Below, in pieces: positions 9,349 to 20,167 of a stretch of DNA of 64,000 nt (position 1 is its first letter; the number at the start of each line of letters is the position of its first letter). The DNA is taken from positions 51,933,899 to 51,997,898 of the forward strand of contig CP136067.1 of NCBI GenBank assembly GCA_032622095.1. The letters are read 5' to 3'. Under the pieces are notes generated by a model, which searched no databases, had not been told where the DNA came from, and was given only the letters and a program-made list of their open reading frames with translations. The position numbers and the translations under genes are program-made. Origin of the DNA: Siphonodentalium dalli. Lineage: Eukaryota > Mollusca > Scaphopoda > Gadilida > Siphonodentaliidae.

Positions 9349-9545
9349 AACTTCCGGACGGATTTCGACGAAACTTGATACCTAAGTGTACGTTTGTCCG
9401 GGAAGTGTTTTGGACGGGTCAAAGTGTGATGCTTGATCTTCAAAATGGTCGATTCAAGATCAAATCGGGTAATAGTGGCGGATTTCGACGATATTCGATA
9501 GCTAGGGATACTTTTGTCCGGGCAGTGTTTTGGACGGCTTAACTC
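9349..9545. repeat. Short tandem array T2, two units of 120 bp
   Basis: GGATTTCGACGA occurs at 9360 and 9480. Each is followed by a GATA..TA stretch, TTTGTCCGGG and AGTGTTTTGGACGG at matching spacing. Adjacent to T1 and possibly a diverged relative of it. Copies start at 22677, 29018, 35359, 48011 and 61339. Confidence 0.7.
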
Positions 9546-9660
9546 GTAACCCCGACCTGACATTGACATTCAAAACGGTAAATTCAAGGTCAAATCTGGT
9601 CAAATTTCGCATAACTAGATCCGACGAAGCACCGCGTGTGGTTGCCCCGTTACGTGTCTG

Positions 9661-10060
9661 GCGGCCATGTTTTTCAACGAATTTCAGTCAAAATAGGAGG
9701 CTCCATCTAGAGGTCATCCTGAAGATCCATATGAAGATTGGTGGTGATCAGATGAGTGACGTGTTCTGTAGGGTGCACCAAAGGATATAGTCATACCATG
9801 AGTAAATTCCAATATGACCACTGGTGGCCACGTTTTTCAACAAATGGCAGTAAAAATAGGAGGCACCAATCAAGAGGTCACTCTGAAGATCCATATAATG
9901 TTTGGTGATAATCAGATGAGGGATGTGGTCTGTAGGTTGTGCCAAAGGATTTAATCATGCAAAGAGTAAAATCAAAGATGGCTGCCGGCATCCATGTTTT
10001 TCATCGATAATTGTTCAAATTTGATAGCTCCCATCTAGAGGTGATTCATGGAGACTTTTA
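9661..10060. repeat. Short tandem array T3, units of about 163 bp
   Basis: GGCCATGTTTTTCAACGA at 9663 recurs as GGCCACGTTTTTCAACAA at 9826 and in decayed form (ATCCATGTTTTTCATCGA) near 9990. Each is followed by an AAAATAGGAGGC- and TAGAGGTC-like stretch and GAAGATCCATAT. The third unit is partial. Copies start at 22989, 29330, 35671, 48323 and 61651. Confidence 0.72.
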
Positions 10061-10208
10061 CCTTTATCTTTCATTCGCTTACCAGGAATGTGGTACTGCT
10101 ACACCAGCTAACCCCATTTTACAACAATCTTCACCATATCTTATTTTGGATTATGCCCCTTTCATGTATTTCAAATAGACAAGCCTGCAAATAGTGTGTC
10201 TGTCATTT

Positions 10209-10300
10209 GCAGAATGAGGTCCCCAGATGGTGAATTCAGAGACGCTATCCTGGAAGGTGGGCTAGCATCACAAAATTCACCCTCTGAGAACTCAATCTGC
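10209..10300. repeat. Foldback hairpin family FB1, R copy 1
   Basis: 92-bp imperfect palindrome. The left arm GCAGAATGAGGTCCCCAGAT pairs with the right arm ending CTGAGAACTCAATCTGC, around a GCTAGC-containing centre. Copies are at 23537-23628, 29878-29969, 36219-36310, 48871-48962 and 62199-62290. Confidence 0.7.
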
Positions 10301-10484
10301 AATGGGACACCTAGGATCAGATTGAATTTCCCCCAGTTGAAGTTGGTGATGTTCACCCATTAGTCAACTCGATTATGGATTTTATCTTCTGCAAATTAGA
10401 GGATACAGAAACTTCCCAGAAGGGTAAAAGTTACTAAAAAACAATCTTAATTTGAGATTATATACTTCCCAGAAGATGAGGCTA

Positions 10485-10577
10485 GCAGAATGAGGTACAC
10501 AGAGGGTGAATTTGGTGATGCTAGTCCACTCTGAAGGATAGCATCACTAAATTCACCCTCTGGGGACCTCATTCTGC
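10485..10577. repeat. Foldback hairpin family FB1, R copy 2
   Basis: The best-preserved member: GCAGAATGAGGTACACAGAG at the left is answered by TCTGGGGACCTCATTCTGC at the right, with arms of about 42 bp. Copies are at 23812-23904, 30153-30245, 36494-36586, 49147-49239 and 62474-62566. It lies about 185 bp from R copy 1. Confidence 0.75.
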
Positions 10578-10808
10578 ATATGATCTCCTGTGTTATTCAT
10601 CCGTTTGTACTGAAATTTTGAACAAATTGAGAACATGGTAAATGCGGAACATTGTGGAAGTTAATTACCCCCATGGTTTTCTAACCTTCTTGTGAATGTT
10701 GCTTGATTGAAAATATTACCATTTTTAAAAACCACACATTCAACTTTGACGCTCAACAACGTCGCAGGTTGATGGGTTAACTGGGAGATCAGTGTTTGCT
10801 AAGTGCCC

Positions 10809-10950
10809 GATCCACTGCATTCACTCGAAAGGATCTCTGCCCCGTAAGGTGGACCAAGAAAGAAGTACCGCCTTCAATAAATCTATGGTGGTACCTCTTT
10901 CTTGGTCCATCATATGGGGCAGGGATCCTTTCGAGTGAATGCAGTGGATC
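10809..10950. repeat. 142-bp long hairpin HP1 (R)
   Basis: The left arm starting GATCCACTGCATTCACTCGA is the inverse of the right arm ending TCGAGTGAATGCAGTGGATC. The stem runs about 60 bp with few mismatches (a short unpaired patch at GTAAGG/ATATGA) to a loop of about 14 bases around TTCAATAAATC. Copies are at 24136-24277, 30477-30618, 36818-36959, 49471-49612 and 62798-62939. If transcribed it would fold into long double-stranded RNA. No transcript evidence exists here. Confidence 0.82.
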
Positions 10951-11290
10951 AGACATGGGAGTGGTTCAAAATCATGCCCCTTTGTTCCAAAGCAGGTGTC
11001 TTGAATGATGGATGTTTCACCAAATGTGATAAGAAAACTCTACCATATTTCAAGAAACAGTACTGGCTATGGGAAAGATCGCTTCACATAGCCAGTTTCT
11101 TGAAAATGAGTTTTCTTATCCCATTCGGTGAACAAAGCCATTGTATAAGACTTTCCTTACAGATGGAGGTGTTTGGCTCCAACAGATCTAAGGGTTGGTT
11201 TGCCATACAGAGCAAGATTCCATTATCTAGAGTGAAAACAGAGGACCAGATATGGAGGTGGTTCAAAATAATGCCCCAAAATTCCCACAA
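10951..11290. repeat. Direct repeat bracketing HP2
   Basis: A stretch reading ATGGGAGTGGTTCAAAATCA near 10956 recurs as ATGGAGGTGGTTCAAAATAA near 11251, each followed by TGCCCC. HP2 lies between them. This suggests that HP1 and HP2 belong to one decayed composite repeat. Type A and type B differ in the 11163-11220 part (GATGGAG versus GAGGGAG; AGCAAG versus GGCATG). Confidence 0.5.
11018..11130. repeat. 113-bp hairpin HP2 (R)
   Basis: Arms CACCAAATGTGATAAGAAAA and TTTTCTTATCCCATTCGGTG are inverted. Pairing continues through TTTCAAGAAAC and CTGGCTATG to a loop near 11070-11085. It lies 67 bp from HP1. Copies are at 24345-24457, 30686-30798, 37027-37139, 49680-49792 and 63007-63119. The 142-codon open frame at 10902-11330 runs across HP1 and HP2 and is explained by them. 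Confidence 0.75.
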
Positions 11291-11366
11291 CGTGACAACT
11301 GGTGAATTTGAAGAAAATCCTAAGCAGTAATGAAGCCAGTGACACTTAACCAACACTGATCAACCA

Positions 11367-11560
11367 GTTACAGTAATGCCCTAAATAATTGACTCCATAA
11401 CCACAGAAGAATTATGGCTCATTTTTCAGGATTTAGTCGAACATATGGCTTGAGAGCTTTCCAATGAATGGCAACAAGCCATATTTCCGACTAAATCCTG
11501 AGAAATTACTTATAATTCTGCTGTGGTTAAGGAGTCGATTATTTTGGGCATTACTGTAAC
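11367..11560. repeat. Foldback family FB2, complete 194-bp palindrome (R)
   Basis: Begins GTTACAGTAATGCCC and ends GGGCATTACTGTAAC. The arms pair along about 85 bp (TTAGTCGGAAATATGGCTTG on the right-arm strand), leaving a loop of about 25 bases around GCTTTCCAATGAATGGC. In type-B copies the left arm reads CGGAAATAT and pairs better than type A (CGAACATAT). Copies are at 24694-24887, 31035-31228, 37376-37569, 50029-50222 and 63356-63549. No coding capacity; probably a foldback MITE. Confidence 0.78.
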
Positions 11561-11817
11561 CAATCAACTCGTGATTATGTTGAGCATCAAAGTTGATTTT
11601 TGAAAATGGCAAATTTTCCAATCAAACATTCAGGATAGAAAACCCTCGGAATAATTAACATCGACAATGTGCTGCATTTATCACGCTCTTAATTCGTTCA
11701 AAATATCGATACGATCAGGTGAATAACACACACAGGGTATTACATGAGAGGTGCATAACTCCATCAGAAATGGTTGGACCAGACCCAAGTTCCATCTTCA
11801 CCTGTATCTTCGTGTGA

Positions 11818-12217
11818 TTAACCCTTTACCCAACAGAATGGCCCTGTGCCAATGCATTCTCTTATATATGCGAGTCGACCATAGGTCGCCTCGCATATAT
11901 AAGAGAATGCATTGGCTTAACACATTAAAAATTATAAAATTGTTAAAGAATGTAAGAAAAAATGGTAAAAAGTGTTAATAAACGATTTTATTTAGGCCAA
12001 TGCATTCTCTTATATATGCGAGGCGACCTATGGTCGACTCGCATATATAAGAGAATGCATTGGCACAGGGCATAACTGTAACTATCACAATGTGGTCAAG
12101 GAGCCGGTTCCAATGATATCCATATTTGTATGGTTCTATTGAGACAGACCGAAGATATTTTAGGCTGTTGAATCTTTATTTGGCCGGTTTTGGCCGGTTT
12201 GTTGGGTAAAGGGTTAA
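11818..12217. mobile_element. E5 TTAA MITE with double hairpin (unit A only)
   Basis: The element at 11822-12213 (392 bp) is flanked by TTAA at 11818-11821 and 12214-12217. Its ends are a perfect 14-bp inverted repeat CCCTTTACCCAACA, piggyBac-like by family knowledge. Inside, 11842-11916 and 11996-12070 form a perfect 75-bp inverted repeat with a 79-bp spacer. Each arm is itself a 69-bp hairpin, so the structure is a palindrome of palindromes. No transposase frame is present. The R segments of B, C, D and B' lack it and instead read GTGATTAAAGGTACTC, so the empty site is not perfectly clean (about 32 further bases differ). Confidence 0.85.
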
Positions 12218-12809
12218 AATAAACATGAGCTGCCACACACATACAGCAAACCCATTCAATCGGAGTCAATCCTATTCGATAGTCCCCATATCATCAGATT
12301 CCAACAACAACATTTTTTTAATGCTGCTTCAGTTATCAGAATCGATTAATTTCCAAAAAAATAATGCTAACCAGTCAACTATAGTATAAAATTGCCCAGA
12401 ACGTGTTATTTATCAACATTTTGTTTAACGAATTTGGCTGGATTATCAAATATCTAACACCCAAATCCACTTGATTTTAGAGTTATAAATCCATCTTCAT
12501 CCGCAATTTGATCCGAGTCCATCGGCTTGACAAATATTTGCCAGGCCACCAAAAATTACATATCGGAGAAATAACAAATTTCAAAAATCTATATCTGATC
12601 ACTCTGAGCTTTGATGGGTGGGTTCCTTGAGTCAAATAAAATATTGTTTACCCCCGAAGTCAAAGAAATAGTAATTTGGGAGCATGAATTCGGATTATGC
12701 ATATTACAAACAAAATATGAAAGTTATTGGATAACTATAACTCAAGATATCATCCTGACAACAAAATAATCAGCAAACTCCAAGTCGAAAAGGGTAAGAA
12801 CACTGTTAG
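12218..12809. other. R segment tail without recognised gene
   Basis: AT-rich sequence between E5 and T4. No repeats or frames of note, except that type B replaces the first about 30 bases by AGGTACTC before CAATCGGAGTCAATCC. Confidence 0.5.
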
Positions 12810-13005
12810 AAATGGTCGGACTGGATCCAAATTTGATATTTACCAAGACTTTCTCATAGGAAGACCATAAACCAATCTTGATGAAATTTTGTCAAATAAT
12901 TCTAGGTAAAAATGGTTGAACCAGATCTAAATGCGAACTTGATCAGTACTTTCTCATATGAAGACCATGTACCATATTTGATAAAATTCTGTAAAATATT
13001 ACTCA
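12810..13005. repeat. Tail tandem repeat T4, two units of 100 bp
   Basis: AAATGGTCGGACTGGATC at 12810 and AAATGGTTGAACCAGATC at 12910 head two aligned units, both with ACTTTCTCATA.GAAGACCAT. A related head, AAATGGTTGGACCAGACC, lies near 11771. The segment closes with GGACGGATGGATGGACAC before the next unit. Copies start at 25711, 32052, 38393 and 51472. Confidence 0.65.
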
Positions 13006-13079
13006 AGTTATTATCCTGACAACAATCTTTTTGGACGGATGGATGGACACGGCTTGGTGACCATTTCTATAATCTCACT

Positions 13080-13561
13080 TTAAAGATACGGGCGGCGTTG
13101 GCTGTGGGTATGCAGTTAAAATATTCACCTCCGTCAAAAACCGCCATAAACAGAAAGAATAGTAAAATGTAGACAGACCTTGTTCTTATACCAATCAGAA
13201 ATATGGCATAAACAGTATGTTATTGTCAAATGTTTTCCTTTGTTATGTATACAAAAGCAAAAAACGTTACGGAATCTAGTTTTTGTTTAAATCCGGATAT
13301 GGTAAACATAAAGAGCGTTATTTATTACTGTTTATTACTATATGGAAATAATAAAGAGCGTTAATATATCATTTGTGTGTGATTAACCAATAGAATTGCG
13401 CTGTGTTATGTAAACAGAAGCAAAACTTCTGTAACACGAGCAGGCTCGTGTTTATGTACACATCGTACGTTTATGTACACCATCGTATGTCTTGACGACA
13501 ATATACTATTTAAGCGCTGATTATGTTTGGCATATGAACAAAACTATATATATTTTAATAT
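13080..13561 (+). mobile_element. F1 element, right-truncated (L of unit B)
   Basis: Differs from the unit A copy by CCGCCATAAAC for CCGCCATGAAC and by one T fewer in the TGTTTTCC run. These marks show that units C and D took their left end from type A, not type B. Confidence 0.7.
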
Positions 13562-13746
13562 ATGTTAAGTTAGACTGATAAATAGTTTATTAAAATAAAC
13601 TTTTCACCCCCAATTTCATTAACAGGCATATATTGATAACAATTCCTCTTGCTTTACAAAATGTTTAATATGCAGATGACATATTTCAAAATAAATATAT
13701 CTAAAACAATTGGAATTCTACACAAAAAGAACATAACACTTAGTAT

Positions 13747-13997
13747 TTAACACTTTCATGACTGGAGCTTTGTGAAAACCCTGTGCCAATGCATTCTCTT
13801 ATATAGGTATCCCATAGGGAGGCTCGCACATATATAAGAGAATATATTGGCCTAACAAGATTTACCTTGACCTTGCAAGCCTGTGCATTCTCTCATATAT
13901 ATATGCAAGGCTCTCAATGGGAGACTCACATATATAAGAGAACGCACTGGCACATTAACTTTAATGCTGTACCAGCGCAGCTCCAGTCATGAAAGGG
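13747..13997. mobile_element. E1 MITE, complete (unit B)
   Basis: Starts TTAACACTTTCATGACTGG and ends with the inverse CCAGTCATGAAAGGG. The left TTAA is intact; the right flank reads ATAT, so the target duplication is degraded. Inside are two degraded copies of the CCAATGCATTCTC hairpin, the first from about 13786 to 13854. The end sequence matches that of E3 and E4. Confidence 0.65.
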
Positions 13998-15143
13998 ATA
14001 TACAGGGTTTCCACTATGGGGTCAGGAAGTCTCATTTTGAGTAATTCACCCAAGCCAATTTTCCACCAGGCCTGTAATTATGGTGTCGGACATTTGCAGA
14101 AAGAGGTCCCCAGAGGGTGATTTTAGTGACACTACCCTGAACAGTGGGCTAGCATCACCGAATTCATCATCCGGGGACCTCAATCTGCTATGGGAGACCT
14201 AGACACAGATTTAAGTTCCCAGATGGTGAAGATGGTGCAATGCATTGTGTTGTCTGCCAATTTGGGGATATAGAGAAACTGAACTAAAAAAGAAATAGAA
14301 TCAAACTAAAAAAGTAGTTAATTTGGTAATAAAGATACTTTCCAGAGATAATGAGGCCTGTGGAGGGACCTCATTCTGAAAATGTCCGGCACCATATTTT
14401 CAGGCTGCCTGATCATTGTTAACTAATACAGTAATGCCCTAAGTAATCAACAATGGGCCATAATTCTGCTGTGGTTAAGGAGTCGATTACTTAGGGCATT
14501 AGTGTACATGTATGTAAGTAGAAATTACTTCAAACTAGCCAGCGGATGAATGTCTGATGTTAGCATGTGATGGTAAATCAAGAATATTTCATGGGATAGT
14601 ATCAGGCATCAACATTAATTTAAAATTATAAAATGTTATCCCCGCTTGAAATAGTAACATTTTCAGCATGATTAGTTGGCCCACAATGTCTGTGCCATAC
14701 AATTTCAACCTATTTTTTTTCAGATTCACGATGTTCAAAACACATAATTAGGGCCGGGAATCCTTGTCTTATTATCATATATTTTGGGATTTAAACGGAT
14801 GTGACTCATTTGAACCCCAAAATTAGTATACATAATATGGTAAGAGTTATCTCAAAATATACTTACGCGGGAGATATCTGAACAATTTTTTTTTTATAAA
14901 TTTGAGATTGTTTTGTTTGTGCCAGTCAGTGGTCACACAAAAATTGCACCTGTAGACCATAGGAAGAAAATCTAGACCCGTCGTCCCTCTGAAACATTTA
15001 TGGTGCTACATAATTTTGGTGATAAAAACAAACAGAATGCAATGAGTGAAATTTTAAAATAATTTCCTGTTAAGGTAACCCAATGAACTTTTGCCGGACA
15101 GTCAGTTTCCGAATCCAGAATTTCAATGAATACATTTAATGGC

Positions 15144-15547
15144 TTAACCCTTTCAGTGCCAGGTCCGATTTTTGTATCAACCCATATACCCTGTGCCAAT
15201 GCATTCTCTTATATATGCGAGTAGACCATAGGTCGCCTCGCATATATAAGAGAATGCATTGGCCTAACAATTTTTCATCATTTGTTATTATTTTTCACAA
15301 TTTTTTACAATTTTAATAATTTTTTTCTTATATTCTTTAACAGACTTATGTTGTAGGTTAAGTGCCAGGGAATCTTACGTTTTTCATGGGCATCAAAATT
15401 ATTACTATGAATACTTGGTGATAGTTTTGAGTTATAACATGCCCCTAAGGTTTTATCCAGTAAAATTAAAAAAAATTAAAAAAAAGAAGATTTTACAGAC
15501 CGTAAATTAGGGCCGGTGAGATCGGCCCCTGGCACTGAAAGGGTTAA
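15144..15547. mobile_element. E2 TTAA MITE (unit B)
   Basis: Same 16-bp ends and TTAA flanks as in unit A. The hairpin is at 15195-15263 with one loop change (GTAGACC for GTCGACC). The poly-A run is broken into shorter A runs separated by TT, which separates type B from type A. Confidence 0.82.
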
Positions 15548-16191
15548 CTAAATATTTATGTTTGGCTGAAACTTGGAATATACCACTAGATGTCTAATGA
15601 CAACTGGCTACATCACAACCCTTAGAGGAAACTCTGGTATATTGTAAATAACAATGGCAATTAGTTACATACTATTAATTAAACATTCAAATCGTTTATC
15701 ACATACAACAACAACATGAACATGTCATCAATCCATCAGCTTTCAAAACCTCAGTTTAACAAAGCTCTCAAATCGCTCAAACCTTTACATGATTATCACT
15801 ATTGTTAACACATTCAGATGACCATGATTCAATCATAAGTGGAGGAGACAGGCCCCTAAAAAATTGTGCATAGTTTGTTCACACGAGTATGATGTCGTCG
15901 CAGATGAAGATATTGTAGGTTCTTCGTAAGCCATGGTTAATCACGTGATTGACAACTCTAAGATCTTTCCATCTACGATTTTTACGTATACACAACTGCG
16001 ATTACGTCGCAAGTGGAGGATTTCGCATCTAAAATCAAACAGTACTTGATATTATTTTTTTACTCGCGATCTTGTCGTGAGCATGCGCAGTCCAACTACC
16101 GGTTACTACATACGACAGAAATAATTCAACTTACGATTGAATCAGGGTCATCTGAACGTTCACTTACAAATGCCGAGCAGTGAGAGAGTAA

Positions 16192-16411
16192 CCCTTTCAT
16201 GGCGGAGCTTCGATGGTGCAGCATTAAAGATATACATAGGGAGCCTCGCATATATAAGAGAATGCACTGGCTTAGAAGGGCAAGGTTAATATTGTTAGGC
16301 CAATGTATTCACTTATATATGCGAGGCTCCAATGGGAGACTCAAATATATAAGAGAATGCATTGGCACAGGGTTATTCTCAAAATTTCAGGAAGCTCCAG
16401 TCATGGAATGG
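16192..16411. mobile_element. E3 MITE, hairpin arm deleted (unit B)
   Basis: 23 bp shorter than the unit A copy. The left arm of the first hairpin is lost between ATTAAAGAT and ATACATAG. The second hairpin remains at 16299-16366. Confidence 0.65.
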
Positions 16412-17324
16412 TTACCTTTTTATTTACTACATGGATTCTCTTGGCAATTATCAATGTATACATTGGAATGGTCCATTATTCATTTGGAGGGATATTCAGG
16501 AAATATAAGCAGACGACAGACAGACAAAATGATAATTATAAGATTTCAGAAGTATTGCTATTCATTGGAGGGAAATTTTCAAATAAAAAACTCAACAAAC
16601 GACAATGGCCTATGGCCGTATGTTGAACTTATTTTCTGAACATTTCCTGAGGGAATTTCTTATCAGTGAGTATTTAGTAGAGAAAGGGTTAAATCCAGAC
16701 AGTTATTTTCAACAGGTTCCAAATTAAAGATATATTATGTACTTATTCAGGTGCGTGAAACTAGTAAGTTGGTATTCAGGCACTATGCCAACTGGAGGAA
16801 TATAGCATTCTAGTAACATTGCCGAAAATTTCAAACAAATCGACATTACCACTCCAAAGAAAACATCGTCTGAACTACGCGCAATTGTAAATATTTACTT
16901 CTCAATTCAGGACGCAACTATCTGCGATAAGCTAACAAAAACGATTTCGCCATCGAGAGTCACTGTATTTAATTAATATATAAGAATGGCAGTGTTTGTT
17001 TTCAATTTGGATATAATATTTGTAAAAATTACTACTTTGAGCAAGATTATTCTCCCTACCGGAGTGTTTCACACCACTTTAAAATTACAAGAATTTCACT
17101 TGAAATATTTTTCAAAGGACAAAGTAAACAAATCAACTAACAGTTATTTTATATGATATTCCGTTGTGGAATGGCACGCTAATTCAAACAAACTCGTAAT
17201 TAAACAGGTCTGGCACATTCCAAATTCAACTATTATTGTTCAATATGGCTATTTCTATTTAACATGTTCGATAAAAGAGGCATAACCTAAAATCAGATGA
17301 TACAAATATACCTGAAGAATAGTG

Positions 17325-17529
17325 TTAACCCCTTTCATGACTGGAGCTTACTGAAATTTTGCGAAAACCCTGTGCCAATGCATTCTCTTATATATGTGAG
17401 TCGCCCAAAAATACATTGGCCTAACAATATTTGCCACGACCTAACAAGCCAGTACATTCTCTTATATATACGAGGCTCCCTATGGGAGACTCACATATAT
17501 AGGAGAATGCAATGGCACAGGATATTTAA
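17325..17529. mobile_element. E4 TTAA MITE, right end degraded (unit B)
   Basis: Same structure as in unit A with small changes near the right side (GGCACAGGATATT for GGCGCAGGGTATT). Confidence 0.55.
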
Positions 17530-19639
17530 TGTTGTGGATTGACACGCTAATTCAAACAAACTCTTTGTTTACTTTGTCTATAATCACAGTTGCTACAGTT
17601 ATGCCGACAGCTATCTCCCATTGGTGAAATACTTATAATATAATTTGATGATACTAAATATATAAGGAAGCATAAGCTGCCAAATCAGATTTAACAACAT
17701 AATCCTAGTGTTATTTCATTTGCTATGTTAAAAAATAATGAGATTCTAGAAACCCTTTCAACAATGGATATTTTCTATGTCAGCTTTTAATAAGATTGTT
17801 AGGGCATGGTAAAATACGCATGTGGTAATTTCAACAATGGGCCATAACTGAGGTGAAAATTGGCGAGCGGAACCAAAATTCAAACTTGACCTGTATTTTG
17901 GGCTATTAAACCCACAAATCAAATTTCAGTCCATTCAGTTAAGACTTACTAAAGTTATCATCCAGAAAAGAAAAAAAGCGAACAGACGGATGGACGGCTA
18001 TACAGACCAATAACATAATGCATTGTTTTTTTCAACACAGGAGTATATAAATAATCCAAACTGGATTTATTGGTCAAAAGCCCAAAATATTGATGGACAG
18101 ATTACATAATACAATGTTTATTCCAACGGGCATATAAAGAGGGTTTTACCCATTCTCTAAGTCACTCTGAGTCTTTCGTAATCTCATCGACTTGTCATTC
18201 GCAAAAGGCATGAGATCTTATCCCAATTTACATCACACTGTCTTAAGTAAATCATTTAGATTGAACTATTTCATCTTAGTGTAAGTTCTGATTGGCTGTA
18301 GTTACATGGAATCCCAGGGGTCGTAAATAGACTCTCCAAGAGAGGTAATCAGGCCCACTACTGGAATTACCTAACCATAGATGTCAATTTTCCAGATATA
18401 TAGCAAATCAGATATAATGCTAAATAAATAAATATACTGTGTTCTCTGGCACCTCTCTAACCACTGTAAAGAGATTACTCAAAATTGTATTTGCAGTTTT
18501 GACCCAAATTTTCAAAAAGTTTAAAACTCTTCAGATTCTATAATTTATTCACAATAAGAAATTTAGATAGGTTTCTGACATGAGTAAAAGGCGTTGGAGA
18601 ATAGATTTTATACATTGCTTCGAAATTTGTAGGATTTTTTACTAAAAAATTACCCATACATCCATTAATTTCTAGAATTCTTGGGGAACAACTATTAAAA
18701 ATGAAAACAAATTAGCCTCCCTCCCTCATCCAGTTTCCCGTAATACTTGACTAAGAAAACAGGTCTAACATATATGTTTGCATTACCTGATAGTGATAAA
18801 TATTAATCCTTTCTTTAGTCAATAATAATTGACAAGTAATTCCCTTGTTCAGATAATAAGTTTAACAAACAGCTGAACTTATTGCAGGAACATTTCCCAC
18901 CTACTAATAGAAGTCCTTCTGTATTATCTGTTTCTCTGTCTGTTGTCTACTTATGTTTCCTGAACACACCTTCGGATGAATAACAGACCATTCCATGTAC
19001 GATATTATAACTGATGGAAGAGTCCATTTAGTAAAGAAAAGGTTGAAGAGTATTCTAACTTAAATTTTAGGCCCAAAAAACATTATTTGAGTCTCAAAAG
19101 AAGAAAAAAATTCTGAAGGGATGACTTTATTTTAATTTTTTATGTTTTTTTGTGCACATCGTAAGCATGGATCATGATAGCTTCCACCATGATATCTAGT
19201 AATATTTCAGAAAATGTAGAGGGAACTTTGTTTTGCATACACACTCATAAGCTTTCCGATGAATGGCAACAAGCCATATTTCCGACTAAATCCTGAAAAG
19301 TTACCCATAATTCTGCTGTGTTTAAGGAGTCAATTAGTTAGGACATTACTGTAACAATTACATTGTGCTACCAGTATACCTGTATGACATAGGGATTACC
19401 AATAATGTTCTAACGCCCGTGACTATTCACAATTGTTATTGTTGTCAATAAATTGACACCTCTCCATTATAACATGTGATCGTAAATTTCCTCCAGTGCC
19501 TTTCAATTGTTTTGGAGTTACAATTTATTTTCCAGACTATGATGATTGGCTAATCATTTTCTTCAATGAAGTCATCTACTTAATGTTCTATGTCACTATG
19601 CATATACATGATAGTCAATCTATCAATCAAAGGGATATG

Positions 19640-20167
19640 TTAAAGATACGGGCGGCGTTGGCGGTGGTTATGCTGTTAAAATATTCAGCTCTGTCAAAAA
19701 CTGCCATAAACAGAAATAATAGTGAAATATAGACAGACTTTGTTCTTATACCAATCAGAAATATGGCATAAACAGTATGTTATTGTCAAATGTTTTTCCT
19801 TTGTTATGTAAACAAAAGCAAAAAACGTTACAGAACCTGGCTTTTTTTTTTAGATCCGGATATGGTAAACATAAAGAGCATTATTTGTTACTGTTTTCCT
19901 GATATGGAAATAATAAAGAGCGTTTATATCATTTGTGTGTGATTAACCGATAGAATTGCACAGTGTTAAGTAAACAGAAGCAAAACTTCTGTAACACGAG
20001 CAGGCTCTTGTTTACGTACACCATCGTACGTCTTGACAAAAATATACTATTTACGCTCTGATTATGTTTGGCATAGAACAAAACTTTATATATTTTAATA
20101 TTCCTTCTGTTGATGGCGATTTGAACAAATATGAAATTTCTGCAACGAACGCCGCCCGTGCCTTTAA
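19640..20167 (+). mobile_element. F1 MITE-like element, complete (unit B)
   Basis: Same ends as the unit A copy. It is one base shorter because of GCATAGAAC versus GCATAAGAAC, and carries TTACGCTCTG in place of TTACGCGCTG. Confidence 0.72.

Larger units (their letters stand above)
1..13079. repeat. Unit A (L+R type, 13079 bp)
   Basis: L segment 1-6310 is followed by R segment 6311-13079. Compared with unit B it has lost the left part of MITE E1 (junction near 510), keeps both arms of the first hairpin in E3, and carries the extra MITE E5 near 11818-12217. Confidence 0.93.
6311..13079. repeat. R segment of unit A
   Basis: Contents in order: complete F1 (6311-6839), CRE/E-box stretch (7649-7975), TGACCTTGA cluster (8621-8654), GT microsatellite (8885-8927), three short tandem arrays (8935-10060), foldback hairpins (10209-10577), two long hairpins (10809-11130), a 194-bp palindrome (11367-11560), E5 (11818-12217) and a tail tandem repeat (12810-13005). 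Other R copies are 19640-25980, 25981-32321, 32322-38662, 44973-51741 and 58302-64000. Confidence 0.88.

Noticed and set aside
9421-9480. tRNA-like TTCAAGATCAAATC word
   Set aside because: No acceptor or anticodon stem can be drawn around it; it belongs to tandem array T2.
9748-9945. Short frames on both strands over the tandem arrays T1-T3
   Set aside because: They are repeats read in different frames, with overlapping frames on opposite strands.
10902-11330. 142-codon plus-strand open frame in each R unit
   Set aside because: It runs through hairpins HP1 and HP2 and has no recognisable domain. Its differences between type A and type B include amino-acid changes with no sign of constraint. 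The frame is explained by the repeat structure.
1-13079. Unit A as a simple dimer of two homologous 6.3-kb halves
   Set aside because: Apart from F1 and the foldback families, L and R show no collinear similarity by eye. The similar lengths seem coincidental.
16199-16639. 146-codon frame, the longest in the window
   Set aside because: It exists only because of the 23-bp hairpin-arm deletion in E3 of type B; it starts in the MITE and matches nothing I know.
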